Assembly (NCBI GenBank): GCA_010093515.1
Contig: MU001701.1
Location: forward strand, 213,588-245,545
DNA: 31,958 nucleotides
Source of the DNA: Lineolata rhizophorae
Taxonomy: Eukaryota; Ascomycota; Dothideomycetes; Lineolatales; Lineolataceae
Reading direction: 5' to 3'
Every line of letters begins with the position of its first letter. Within the stretch, counting starts at the first letter, position 1. A program made the translations under genes and the position numbers. The notes under the pieces are model-generated. The model was given only the letters and a program-made list of their open reading frames with translations, was not told the DNA's origin and made no database searches. Below are positions 1 through 10,622 of the stretch, in pieces.

Positions 1-2612
1 CGTGCTGCGATGCTAATCGATTTGGATGGTCTTCTGCGAGCGTCTTCCCTCGGACCTGTACAACATGCTCTAGCAGCTCGACCGCCCTCTCCACTTTCCC
101 ATTTGCTTGATAACTAGAGCCAAGCCACATCGCGCTCTCTAGAGTACTCCTATTACGTACCCCAAGGTTTTGTCTCTTCCAGTTGTAAGCAATAGAAAAG
201 AACTCCTCAGCAATTCTGAGCCGACCTTCTAAACACATGCAACAGGCGGCGTTGTGAAACAACAGGTATTGTTCAACTAGGTTCTTCCCTGTATCTTCGG
301 CGAGTATCTTTTGGACGTGTGGTAAATATTTGCTCCAGCTCGGTCTATTCATGTAGTCCGTGTCTGGGAAATTAATTGCGACATGCTTGATTACGCGTTC
401 GACATGCTTTTCGAACCGGTCTTGCTCTTGAAGCCAATTTCGCATCGCTAGATGTACGAGACGATGCATATCGTAGGACGTCCCACCATCGTGTTCGGTG
501 ATGAAAGAGTAGCCCTTCAAAGTCCCGATTGCATGGATCATACGTTCTTCGGGAGATTCTCTCGGCAGAATCGATTCAGGTATCATTTTCGGCTCGAGAA
601 CTGCCATGAACGAAAGATACTCAGCAGCCAGCTCGTCATCACGACGAATCTGATCGAACGAGACCAGCCATGTCGTTGCCACCGGGCTTTTTGACGTTCT
701 GCATCCGGTATAGTCTTCGAAATCCCTGCTCAACGCTGCAATTTTTTCAGACTCTGCTCGTCTCAGCAGTTCCAAATATCTCGAAATTGGCATCTTCATC
801 CTGTTGATATATGCGGCCGCTTGCACAATTGCTAATGGAAGAAACGTAAGCTCCCTAAGAAGGTCGGATGCGGTCTGATCGCTGTTCAGCAGGTCCTTCT
901 TAATAAGGTGTTTTCTCAAGAGCTCAAGCGCGACATCTTCCTTCATCTCATTCACCTCAATTACTTGAGTTCCAGCCAAAGAAATTGCTGCATTTTGGCT
1001 CCTGGTCGTGAATAATATTGATCCTTGATGGCTTTTTGGAAGGTAATTGACCCATGCAGATATTTGTTTCGTATCATCGGCGTTGTCGAGGATAAGAAGC
1101 CATTGACCGGCTTTTTGTTGGCTAAGAGATTGTCTGACAAGCTCTTTCGCATCCGCATTTTGATCTGCCGGTAGCGGAATACCCAATGCCCGCGCAATTC
1201 CAACCATTGCCTGCTCAAAGCTCTCCGAGCTTGCAGCTGAAACCCAGAAAACAGAATAGCTTGGGTGCTTTTCTTTCGTTCGATGAGCAAACTCAAGTGC
1301 GATTTGAGTTTTACCCACGCCACCAAGTCCTACGAGGGCGATTCGTTGGCAGTATCCCTCGGCCTGAAGTTGCAGTTCGAGTTCGTCGAGTTGTGTGTGT
1401 CGACCAGAAAATTGTCGATTTCTTGGAAGTGGAACGTAGTGACACGGATTATGGGCCTGTGTCATCCCTGTTGGGAACCGAAAATTTGGGTGCAGTTGGG
1501 TGTCGTACTCATCGCCATCGTCCATTTCAGGAGATGGGTTGGTCGCAGATTGTGCATTTTCGGGCCGTCCTATGATATCTAAGGCTTAGTGTGGGGACAA
1601 TCTACTTCGATCAAAGTGATGCAATACCAGAAGAACCTCTAAGGTCTCGACACCATGAACGTAGCACGAGTAGAACTCGACTATAGTTATGATCCCGAAA
1701 AGAGAACTTTGTCATTTCCTTGTGGTTTGCTTGAATAGACCCCCAAGTATGACCCTGCAGCGCTGCCGACTCTGGGGTCACTAGCCTCTAGAAATTCGTC
1801 AGCAATATTACCTAGCGTCTAGTTCATCGAGAAACATACCTGACCCGCTACTGGAAACTCCTCTACAAAGCAGTGTAGCTTTATCGGCAGCCCACCGTTC
1901 TCTACACGAGTGCGGACAAGCATGAGGAAGTTACTCTCGATATTTGCGAAAGCCGGCGACTCCTTCAACAATGCCTCGAGGAGCCTTGGATTCGGTCTCT
2001 CGGCCGCAGTTAGACGGACGGTAGCCACCACCGCGGCTGCAAATTTGGTCAAATCGGGGCCAACATGTGGCGTGCCGAGGAAAATTACACCTCGTAAGGA
2101 ATCGAGGATGTCCGGCCGAGCGCTGTCGGCCCGGTTTTCGCAGGTAAGAATGGCATCTTGGCAAACGATACCACCAAGGCTGTGTGCCACAAAGAATATG
2201 GGCCGTCCGACGGCGTCGGGTGTTCGAAGACTGGCCAAGTCATCGACGAGGTTCGTCGCGTACTCACGCAAAATGTTTTGGCCTGCTGGCCGCGTCCAGT
2301 AAACGACGTCAGTATCGTAGCCGTAGGTAACGATGCGAGCGTCGCGGATGTCTTGCGAGAGTAGCTCTTCTGGCCACGGCGTTTCTCGCATTTCGGCAGT
2401 CCACGTCTTGTCGCGATGGCCGGTCAAGCCGTGCACGAAGACGATGCTTAGGAATAAAAGTAAGCATGTAGCGCGCTCGAACAGCTTCTAGCGCCGCTTC
2501 TAGCGCATACTTACTCGACGATGGGATTGCTCCCTTCAGCTACCACTCTTGGACCAAGAGGCTTGGATTCGGACGCACTTTCAGATCGTCGGCATACGCG
2601 TTTGGACATATC
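1..2612 (-). CDS. NLR-type STAND protein: SesB-like hydrolase, NB-ARC, TPR (5' part, truncated by window edge)
   Basis: I read four exons: 2612-2515, 2446-1840, 1787-1628 and 1578-1. The introns are 2447-2514 (GTAAGT donor), 1788-1839 (GTATGT) and 1579-1627 (GTATTG), and phases agree at every join. The start is the first in-frame ATG. The visible part is at least 814 residues. Residues 33-280 form an alpha/beta-hydrolase: DIVFVHGLTG oxyanion region, nucleophile AHSLGG (Ser122), and NHKEMTKF with a likely catalytic His257. From residue 337 there is the usual linker VPLPRNRQFSGR, then NB-ARC: P-loop GLGGVGKT (372-379), Walker B LLILDNADD (449-457), sensor GSILFTTRSQ (474-483), GLPL-like FLPLAIVQAAAYI and MHD-like YDMHRLVHLA (657-666). 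TPR-like helices begin near 715, including a kinesin-light-chain-like repeat with EDHPNR, and run off the edge. In fungi this architecture belongs to NLRs of the SesB class, linked to heterokaryon incompatibility or immune-like signalling. The role here is inferred. The third donor could instead lie about 9 bp upstream (GTTCTT). Confidence 0.9.
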
Positions 2613-4584
2613 GACGACAAAACTGACAAAGCTAGGCTCGCTTAAGTTGATTAGTGTTGCGCTTCGCGGATTTGGCCCGATCCACGGTTCACCTAGTTGA
2701 GAGACTAGACGGACGCTGCTTGAGAGCCGGAACTCGAGCGGGGCCCGCTGCTGTATCCAGGCAGGCAGCACGGGACCTGGAGCCCTCGTTACCCGGCTTG
2801 GCAAGGCTTGACGGAACGCCTGCTCACGTAGTATGGGCCCTCCAACTCGCAACGCACTCGACAAATTTGATAGGTTCAAGAGAGGGCGCCAAGAATTTCA
2901 GGGCCATTGAAGCTACCATTGGGGCTTCATATGTTAAACGCGAGCGCTTCCTAGCACCCGCTAGAAATTACCTGTCGAGCGTCACAGCGTACACGGTTGG
3001 CAAAACAGAGTGTATAAGGTGAGGTTGCAGAGTGTAGGTAGACCTGCACCCTGCGATCTATGTACGCTGTGCGCTGAACCGTGGCCCGCATTACCTTGGC
3101 CCCGAGCGTCACGTGTCTACTGCTGCCATACGTTGATGTCCACGACATTACCAACACTCCTTGCGCTTCAATTTAAAAGCATTGTCACCAAGTCTCTACT
3201 TGCCACTAACATGACAGTTTGTGTATTCGAACATCGACTGCGAAGGATACAATCAGCGGCTGTGAAAACGAACTAAAGAGCAGAGGTGTTGGGAAAGCCG
3301 TCCTGCAACCTCCGATGTATTGTACAGCGGATTGGCAACCAATCATGTGTGGGCTAGCCGGGCTGTAACGTAGAGAACGGAGAGAGCTGCTTTTCGATCT
3401 CCGGGCCTGGAGCCGCCGATTTTCTGATCGAGACTTCATTCCTTCCCATTCAGATCCCGGGATCTGCGACAGGGATGGACGATCGTGCGTCAACCGCAAA
3501 AAGAAGTGGATCGCTCTGAAAATCCCCGAGATTGCGCGTTTGGATTATAGTGGAATATCACCTAAACGCTCCCATATACGTACCTAGTATATACTCACCA
3601 ACGCTCGCAACGTTAGCAAATGCATATGCAAAAGTCCGAAAAATTTTGGCTCATTTCCTGCACGGTGACTGGTTTGGACGGCCTCTTAGTTGGGAGGGTC
3701 TCGACCGTGGAAGAGGCGCCTATTGGCGTGTGCGTGTAGATTATGATCAACTTCCCAGCTTCAACTCCGTGCATGTCTAATTTGAAGCCATTGTTCATGA
3801 AACAGCAAGCCCGATCAAAGACCTAAAATTTCGGTGTGTGGTGAACGGGCTGTACAACAGCTTCTAGCTTTGGTTTACAGTGGACAACTATGCAGTGAGA
3901 ACAACAGAAAAAGACTGCGGAGTACCCGGCACAACCTCTGATAAATCTTACCCTGTAATATCAAACCAAGAGCTGTCTAGCATGCGGCGACAACGCCAGC
4001 AAACCCGGTGAATTCAACACATTCTTTTCAAGTGGCAAGCTTACACGGCGGCCTTACTTCCCCGGTCCACGCTCGAACATGCCGAACCTCCCGCCGCCCA
4101 CAAAGAAGAACCCTATATCCCAACCCGAACCTTGCATCCAACACCCACCGACGATCTAAGCGCCTCGCCCTCGGCCCGCGCCACTCCCAACCCCGGCGCA
4201 ACAACGATGCCGGCGCCAAAATTCAGGCCCACCTACCCATCTCCCTCCGCACCAGGAACCACCAACAAAGCTCTGGCAAATGGCCCGTACACCCATCAAT
4301 CACCTCGAACCCCCCACCACCCCGGGGTATATCGCGCACCACAGAGCGAGCGATCTCACCTGCACACCACGCAAGGCACGCAAGCACCTTCGCCCGTTCG
4401 ATTCGGCGCGGCCCGGGCGGGTCGCCGCGCTGGTCGAGGACGGGGGCGAGGACGGGAGCGGCCAAGCCGGTTGGCGGTCCTGGCGGAAGAGGTACGTGGC
4501 AAGCTCCTCCCAGTCGCAGAGGAATGTACCCAAGTAGACGACCGGCGCCTGTGGACGTGGGTGCGCGATTTCTGCGGCCGGGTT

Positions 4585-4619
4585 TGCGGGTAGGTAGGCA
4601 GGCAGGTAGGTAGGTAGGG
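4585..4619. repeat. TAGG/CAGG tetranucleotide microsatellite
   Basis: About eight tandem units of GTAG or GCAG lie in a row, with the pattern ggtaggtaggcaggcagg followed by more ggta units. Shorter runs of the same TAGG unit occur near 12192-12203, 13920-13929 and 14510-14520, all in gene-free sequence. Confidence 0.85.
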
Positions 4620-5199
4620 CGGCATCTGCCAGGGCGCACCACGTGTAAGCGCGTCGCAGCAGGGCCTCATCACGGGCCGCGAGCAGTTGCAAGTGTCGAG
4701 TCAGGGCGGGCGCGCCTGCAGGCCGTGCTCATCGCGCTCCTGGCGCCGGAGTCGAGTGGACATGTCCCGACCAGTACGGTCCGGGAACAAGCAAGGCGCT
4801 CGACCCCTCAAACAGGCACGCCGTTCTCACCCAACTGCCCCGTGCAAGCAGGTACCTTCTATTCTGCGTAGCAAACCCTTCGCCCTAGCTCCACAGCCAT
4901 CCCTCCACGCCACGCCCAAGCACGATGCAAAACCCTCCTCCTCCCGCGCCTCGACCCGTTCAGCCGCGCCGCTGTGATGTGTGGCCCTCCCATTCGCGCT
5001 CCGCCCGCTCACTGCCCGCCCGTGACCCACCGCCCCGCCCCGATAAGATAACCCCTTCCCAACAAGGCTGACCGCGGCCGCGGGAAAGCCAAAAAGCTAG
5101 ACAAGGCCAAGGCGGACGGCCGAGCTGAAACAGGCGGGTCGGCGGGATGTGATTGGGCGGTGGGAAGGCGAGCTGAAACGAGGCCACCCGCGGCCTAGA

Positions 5200-5217
5200 T
5201 GCGTACATATGTACGCA
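5200..5217. repeat. 18-bp perfect palindrome
   Basis: TGCGTACATATGTACGCA equals its own reverse complement across all 18 bases. It lies in an intergenic GC-rich tract. A site this regular could bind a dimeric regulator, but no gene start is close and no function is shown. Confidence 0.8.
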
Positions 5218-6630
5218 CCGGTGAACGGGACTGGCTGGGCCTGGCCACCTGGGCAGATACGTAGGTCCCTAGTACGTCTGGTGGGCTTGTGGTGTTTGGG
5301 GCCGGGATGGGGAGGGGGGCTGTTAGGCCGGTAATGATAGTCTGGGGCTGGGGAACAGTCAGCACGGGCGGAAGAGGACGGCAGAGGGGTTGACTCAAGT
5401 GGAGTCAGTCGCAGCAAGTCACTCACTCACCGAGCTCAGAAGTTAGGTGCCGCGCACCCCTCTATCAGGCCACACTGTCTGGAATTCCGTCTCGCTACCA
5501 ACCTAACCCCGCCCATCTTCTAGCCACCCCTAAAAAATGTGTAAAGAGCGTTTTTCACCAATCTCAAGAACCAAGTCAACACGAAGAAAAGGTGATGAAT
5601 TTTGTACGCTGAAGCCTGAGCCAATGTCAAGTGTATGTGATGTCCCCAACGCGTCTAGCTCGGTGGCCGCGACCCCGAGCCTGATTCCGAGCCCTTCTCC
5701 GACCATGTGAACACTCTTCTCGCAGGAGTCCCGAAACTCATCGTCTTCACCCATCTAGTAAAAAAGTAAGTGTACATGAAAAGCCTTTCCCAGTTTCCCA
5801 GGGACCCAAAAAAATCCCGTAGTCCGAGTTCCGCAAAGTTGTCGAACAAAGAGAAACGCCTCCTGAGAGGGAGCATATCCCATGAAGCCAAGAAAATGAA
5901 AAAAAAAAGTCAAGTCAAGTTCGCTGTAGAAGTGAAAGAGTCAACTGAAGGAAAAGAGAGCTGTGGAAAACGTGTACATGCGCATCTCGCTCGCCATACA
6001 ACAGCCACACAAATCGCAAATCTCACCAAGCAAATCAACAACATCATGCGCTAGCCTCTTTCTCCCTCCCTCAATCCTACCTCCCATCTCCACATAAGAG
6101 ACATCCACCACCCAAGGAGGTTAGGAGCTTAGCAGGCAGTGCAGCGTCATCCAGATTACCTAGGCACTCCCGCCTCGCAGCATCAGTGCCATCTAACCCG
6201 AAACAGAGAAATGAAAAAAAAAGAGAGCGGTGTCCTCCAATCGCAACAGAAGAATCAGAAGAGACAGAAGAAGCCCATAAAAGTCGTTCCTTCGCGCGTA
6301 CGCTCACACGCACGCACAATTTCCATAGTCGAAAAAAACAAACATCGCATCCATACGGCTCCTGAGCAGGCAAACTATTCAGTGAAGAGCCCCGCCACAG
6401 CCGGAAAAGAAAAAAAAGTGAAAGAAACAATTGGCTGCCATCCTCGTTCTAGTCCCATGCCAAGCCGTGCGCTCGATCGAGCAAAAAAGCAGTCGTTGCA
6501 TGTAATGTGAATGAGCAGGAGTGTCAATTCCATGCATAAGGCACTTCGCGTACCGTGCATCCATCCATCAATCTCATCCATCCTACATCTTAAGCAGAAA
6601 AACATCAAACGCAACCCATCCCACCCCACC

Positions 6631-9600
6631 TCACTTCGCGCTCCCATCCTTTCCCTTCCAAAACATCATCAACCGACTCAGCCTCTTCGCCTTCTTCCCA
6701 CCACCACCGCTCTTCCCCCCCGCACTCCCCACGGACCCATCATCCCCGAGCCTCCCCCTGCCCCTGCCCCTCCCCACCGGCTCCATGTGCTCCGAATGCG
6801 GCCGCTGCTCGATGTGCAACTTACTCCGCTCCGCGCCACCGCTGCCGCCCATCAGCCGCGACAAGCTCGCAATTGAGCTGCGCTTCCGGCGGCGTTGCTC
6901 GTCCACGCTATCCCTCCCCTGGGCGTCCTGCGCCGCTGCCAGCTCCTCCGGGAACGAGCACAGCGACGCCGACCGATCTCCCGGCGTGCGCGGCATGAAG
7001 GAGGGAAAGGAAACGCCCCCGCCGCCGGTCGAGCGGCCCGGCGCCCCGCTCGTCCACGTGGACCGGCTGCTTGTCAGCGACGGGACGTCGTCAACCGAGA
7101 CGCGTAGCTCCGGACCCGCGGGGCCGTCGGCCATAGCGAACGAGTTGAGGGTGCTGCGGTTGTCCGTCGTAGTGACGGAGGAGGCGGCGGTACCGAGGCG
7201 GGGCGCATCGAAAGAGGAGGTGCAGGGAGAGAAGTCGGGAGTCGAGAGCGAGGATGAGGCTGTGAAGGTAGTTTCGGGGGTGAGGATCATGTTGTGTTGT
7301 GGCTGCTGAAGGTGAGGCTGCTGTTGTTGTTGAGGGGGTGCGGGGAGACCGAGATGCATCTGAGGCTGAGGCTCCTTGGGCTCTTCAATGCCCATGCGGG
7401 CCGTGATGGTAGAATCGGACGAGCGATCACGTGGCTCCTCGTGGTACTCGACGACCTCGACGTCGATGGGCGGTTCTACGAGGAACGCACGCTCCGGCTC
7501 CTTGGAAATAAAGGGATCCTCATGTGAAGAGCGCTGCGTATCAGCCGCCTCGGCGTCATTCGCGTTCTTCTCTTCCCTGATCCCCAGCCCCTGGTCAAAG
7601 TCCCACTTCATCTCCGAGCCAGCGCTCTTATCGTCCGATTCGACAACCTCAATTCCAACTCTACTCTCATCCTCGCCATCCGTAGCATTAGACGGCGAAG
7701 GCGAGTGCTTCTTCACCGGCGTCTGTTCGTCTTCAGCCTCTTCTTCGTCCTCTTCGAACACGTCCGCCATGGTCGACGCCGCCGCCGTGCCCCGGCCTTC
7801 AAACGGCGCCAGCTCCGGAGCGCTCTCGGCCCGCCTGTGAGCCGGCAACTGACCGCTGCTGTGCATCCGCCGGCCACGATGCGCGCGGGGAGGCGCGCCT
7901 AGCGACGGCGTTTTGAAGGGCCCCAGTGCGGCGTCCAGGTCGATGATGGGACTGTTGGAGTCGCCATCCGGACTCGACAGCTCGCGGGGCTTCCAACTCT
8001 TGAGTGTGTCGGAATCTGTCTTTAATGTCGGGCGGGCGTTGTTCTGCGGGGTAGAGATCAGGGTCACGGTGTTGTCGATGTCGAAGTTGTCCGCGAGATC
8101 GAAATCGTCGGTAGAAGTCGAGGGTGGGGTGCTCGGTAAGGGGGGAGTCGGACAACGCTGGATCTTAGGTTTGTTTCCTTGGAGACCGACTTTGCGGGAG
8201 ATGGAGTCCGCCCAGGACTTTACTTTCCGCGGCTTCTTGGAAACCTTCCCACGCGACTTGTTATGCTTCTCCGAAGAATCGCTACTGAGCTTATCCTTAC
8301 TTTCCGGATCCGTAGGCGTCATCACTGGTGAACTCGAAGGAGATCCCGAGAAGAAAGATCTGTCGCTGTGACCGCTAAATGGCAGAAGAGATGGTAGGAG
8401 CGGGTCGCTCTTGCGTTGCTCCATCTTGAAAAAGCTCTTGCGCTTCGGTTCTGGTGTTGGGCTATTCAACCCGTCCTGAGCATTTGGTGATGTGGGGGAC
8501 ATGAGCGCAGACCTAGGCCGCTTTAGCGACTTGACCTCTGCAGACATGTCGCTGTTCCTCCTCTGCATATCCAACACGGCACCCGCCGTGCTGGGTCTTG
8601 ACACAGTACCATCCTCCTCGAGGGTCGTGTTCAGCGAAGGCTTCATTCTTGCCGAGGGTGGGCTAGGCGCTCCGGCACTAATGACGGAAGAGAGGCTGTT
8701 CGAGACGGAATGGCTCCGAACAGTAGACAGTGAGCTCTCAGTCTCCGAAGAAATCGTCGACAACGGCCTGATGTATTCCACCCGGTCCGAGAATCCAACT
8801 CGAGCGCGTGACGGTGGTCGCTTTGGGGAAGAGTCGGGCTCCTCTGGGAAAAGGGGATTCGGAGCAGGAGCACCAGTTGAAGATTCCTCGTTCGACTGCC
8901 GTAGTGATGGATTCGAGAAGCTCCTGTTGGCGATGTGATCAAACATGGGCTTCGCTTCCGCCTCCCTCGGTGTGACCGGAGCGCTCCCGCCGCGTTTCCC
9001 AACGTTTGGGTCCGTAGGCTGGAGCACCTTTAGATCATGGGAAGAAATCGCCCCCGATCTCCTATGAGCATGGCCACGGCGACCGCCAGGCGGCCCGGCT
9101 CTGAGACCCTGATTAGGTGTCGGGAGCGGAGCTTCGCTTTTGGTAGGGCTCGAGCTAAGGACTGCGGAAGTAGTCCCAAATCTACTATCGCCGCCAATGA
9201 ACTCGCTGCCGCCACGACGATGGCCCATCGCTCGCGAAGGTGTCGTCGGTGTTTCGGGAAGCGTCGGCGATTGAGGTGGCGTCGAAGCACTGGCGGCGGC
9301 CTCGGTAGCGGTCTCGCCGACGCTCGATGCGTTCAATTCACTCGACGCGACTGCAGGGTTAAAGCTAAAATTAGGCAGTGCACTCGCTGATCTCTTCTGT
9401 TCCACGTTGTCTGGGGCCGGTTTCGAGCTCGAAAGCTGCTGCGCCGACACCAAGCGGCCGCTCGAAGGCTGCTTACTGCCGTCAACCGCCACCGGTGTAG
9501 CCGCCGCCGTCGGAGAGTCCGGACCTCGCATGGGGAAGACAAAATTAGGGTTCGGCAGCAGCTCGACGTGGCCGACGGCTGACGGGGTCCGCTGGTGGTA

Positions 9601-9666
9601 GAGCGGTGAGCCCACGGTTACCTCGTGCTCCGCGGGCTGGTGCCGCGGCAGGGCGATCTGAGCCAT
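6631..9666 (-). CDS. Large disordered Ser/Pro-rich protein ('cell wall proline rich protein'-type, function unknown)
   Basis: A single 1011-codon frame runs from ATG at 9666 to the stop at 6631 with no sign of introns. The protein is dominated by Ser, Pro, Thr and charged residues and looks almost entirely disordered. I see no signal peptide, membrane helix or catalytic motif. Recognisable blocks, in order, are an N-terminal NPNFVFPMRGPD segment, repeated RAMGHRRGGSEF and HAHRRSGAISS basic-Ser blocks, VGFSDRVEYIRPLSTISSE, KIQRCPTPPLPSTPP, an acidic run FEEDEEEAEDE, a short Gln run, and a basic C-terminal tail. LSRLM occurs twice, at residues 935-939 and 996-1000, the second followed by MFWKGK near the end. 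Similar proteins in other Pezizomycotina carry the automatic name 'cell wall proline rich protein', but nothing here shows a wall location. RxxS-type motifs suggest kinase regulation, which is inference. Confidence 0.88.
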   Translation of the reverse strand: MAQIALPRHQPAEHEVTVGSPLYHQRTPSAVGHVELLPNPNFVFPMRGPDSPTAAATPVAVDGSKQPSSGRLVSAQQLSSSKPAPDNVEQKRSASALPNFSFNPAVASSELNASSVGETATEAAASASTPPQSPTLPETPTTPSRAMGHRRGGSEFIGGDSRFGTTSAVLSSSPTKSEAPLPTPNQGLRAGPPGGRRGHAHRRSGAISSHDLKVLQPTDPNVGKRGGSAPVTPREAEAKPMFDHIANRSFSNPSLRQSNEESSTGAPAPNPLFPEEPDSSPKRPPSRARVGFSDRVEYIRPLSTISSETESSLSTVRSHSVSNSLSSVISAGAPSPPSARMKPSLNTTLEEDGTVSRPSTAGAVLDMQRRNSDMSAEVKSLKRPRSALMSPTSPNAQDGLNSPTPEPKRKSFFKMEQRKSDPLLPSLLPFSGHSDRSFFSGSPSSSPVMTPTDPESKDKLSSDSSEKHNKSRGKVSKKPRKVKSWADSISRKVGLQGNKPKIQRCPTPPLPSTPPSTSTDDFDLADNFDIDNTVTLISTPQNNARPTLKTDSDTLKSWKPRELSSPDGDSNSPIIDLDAALGPFKTPSLGAPPRAHRGRRMHSSGQLPAHRRAESAPELAPFEGRGTAAASTMADVFEEDEEEAEDEQTPVKKHSPSPSNATDGEDESRVGIEVVESDDKSAGSEMKWDFDQGLGIREEKNANDAEAADTQRSSHEDPFISKEPERAFLVEPPIDVEVVEYHEEPRDRSSDSTITARMGIEEPKEPQPQMHLGLPAPPQQQQQPHLQQPQHNMILTPETTFTASSSLSTPDFSPCTSSFDAPRLGTAASSVTTTDNRSTLNSFAMADGPAGPELRVSVDDVPSLTSSRSTWTSGAPGRSTGGGGVSFPSFMPRTPGDRSASLCSFPEELAAAQDAQGRDSVDEQRRRKRSSIASLSRLMGGSGGAERSKLHIEQRPHSEHMEPVGRGRGRGRLGDDGSVGSAGGKSGGGGKKAKRLSRLMMFWKGKDGSAK

Positions 9667-10469
9667 GGTGGAAGGGGACTAGGGAACTAGGCGGCGCAGA
9701 GCGGGTCCAAGGCACAACCCGACTCCAAATTACGAGCCTTTGCGAAATTGTCCCCGGCGAGCCCTAGTTTCGGATGCTGAGCACAAAGGAACGACGGCCG
9801 GGGTCCAGAAGAGTGTCACGCAAGACGAAGTACCGCAGAGGGCTATTCCGGAGAAGCTGCGGGCGAAGCGTGACCGGAGGTGCGAAACGGTGCGGGAATT
9901 CGGGCGTCGAAGAGCGCGAGGGTAGGCGGGCGGTAATATTTTAGGGTTGTGCAGCGGTGCTACAATGCTGTTGTGCCTTGGACGTGATGGGCACGGGAAC
10001 AGACGCTGGACAACATGAAAATGCTCGGACTGAGATTACTGTAGAGAGGAAGGCCATAACAGTTAGAATGTCAGAGTGCATTGAAGCCGGTAAACGTGGA
10101 AACTAAAAGGCCATGACGACAAAGCCCATATGTTTTTGTGGCAGTGTTGTGGTGATGAGGGCCGGGCGAACCGGCCGGCAGCGAACAGTTGGTTGCGAGT
10201 GGGAGGGAAAGCCAGGACGCACATTTAAATTTGTTGTGTTCCTTCGGCCTCAAGATCTCGCAGAGCCTTGTGCCGACTGATGTTTGTAATTTGCGGTGTG
10301 TTGCAAGCCTAGGTGAAAAGGAACGACGGGTTGCGGAAGGAGCGGACGGCTACGAGGAACCAAGCCAGCAGGGACGGGCGGCGACGAGCGCGTCTCTGGT
10401 GCCGGAGATCTCGAGGGCCTACGAGGGAGAAAGGAATAAGGGCCGCCGGCCAGGCTAGGCGGTGCGGAA

Positions 10470-10622
10470 GGCGGACGGGGAGGGAGAGAGAGAGGGAGGA
10501 AGGGCGGAGAAGGTGGAAAGAAGAGGAGGAGGAGGTGGGCGGAGAGGAAGCGTGGGAAGGAGAGAAGGGTGGTGAAGATGGCGGAGCGGAGGCAGAACGG
10601 GCAAGAAGCGAGCAGCCAGCCA
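10470..10622 (-). promoter_or_regulatory. Polypurine (plus) / CT-rich (minus) tract upstream of the proline-rich protein gene
   Basis: About 150 bases are nearly all G and A on the plus strand, so they are pyrimidine-rich in the sense of the gene starting at 9666. CT-rich blocks are common just upstream of transcription starts in filamentous fungi. The tract is about 0.8 kb from the ATG, which would imply a long leader or a distal promoter element. No TATA box could be tied to it. Confidence 0.35.

Larger units (their letters stand above)
2613..6630. other. Gene-poor spacer between the NLR start and the 3' end of the proline-rich protein gene
   Basis: This 4-kb stretch contains no reading frame I recognise. 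Bases 2613-3990 have mixed composition and should hold the NLR promoter, because that gene reads leftward from 2612. Bases 4000-5400 are very GC-rich with overlapping open frames on both strands, as expected from composition alone. They include a tetranucleotide microsatellite and an 18-bp palindrome, listed separately. Bases 5500-6630 are richer in A-runs on the plus strand, which are T-runs in the sense of the neighbouring minus-strand gene. That fits the 3' untranslated and terminator region of the gene ending at 6631. Confidence 0.5.

Noticed and set aside
4223-4692. Minus-strand open frames of about 130-140 codons, one with protein-like text (VVYLGTFLCDWEELATYLF)
   Set aside because: They start at non-ATG codons, run through the TAGG microsatellite, have no recognised domain, and all other frames here are also open because of high GC.
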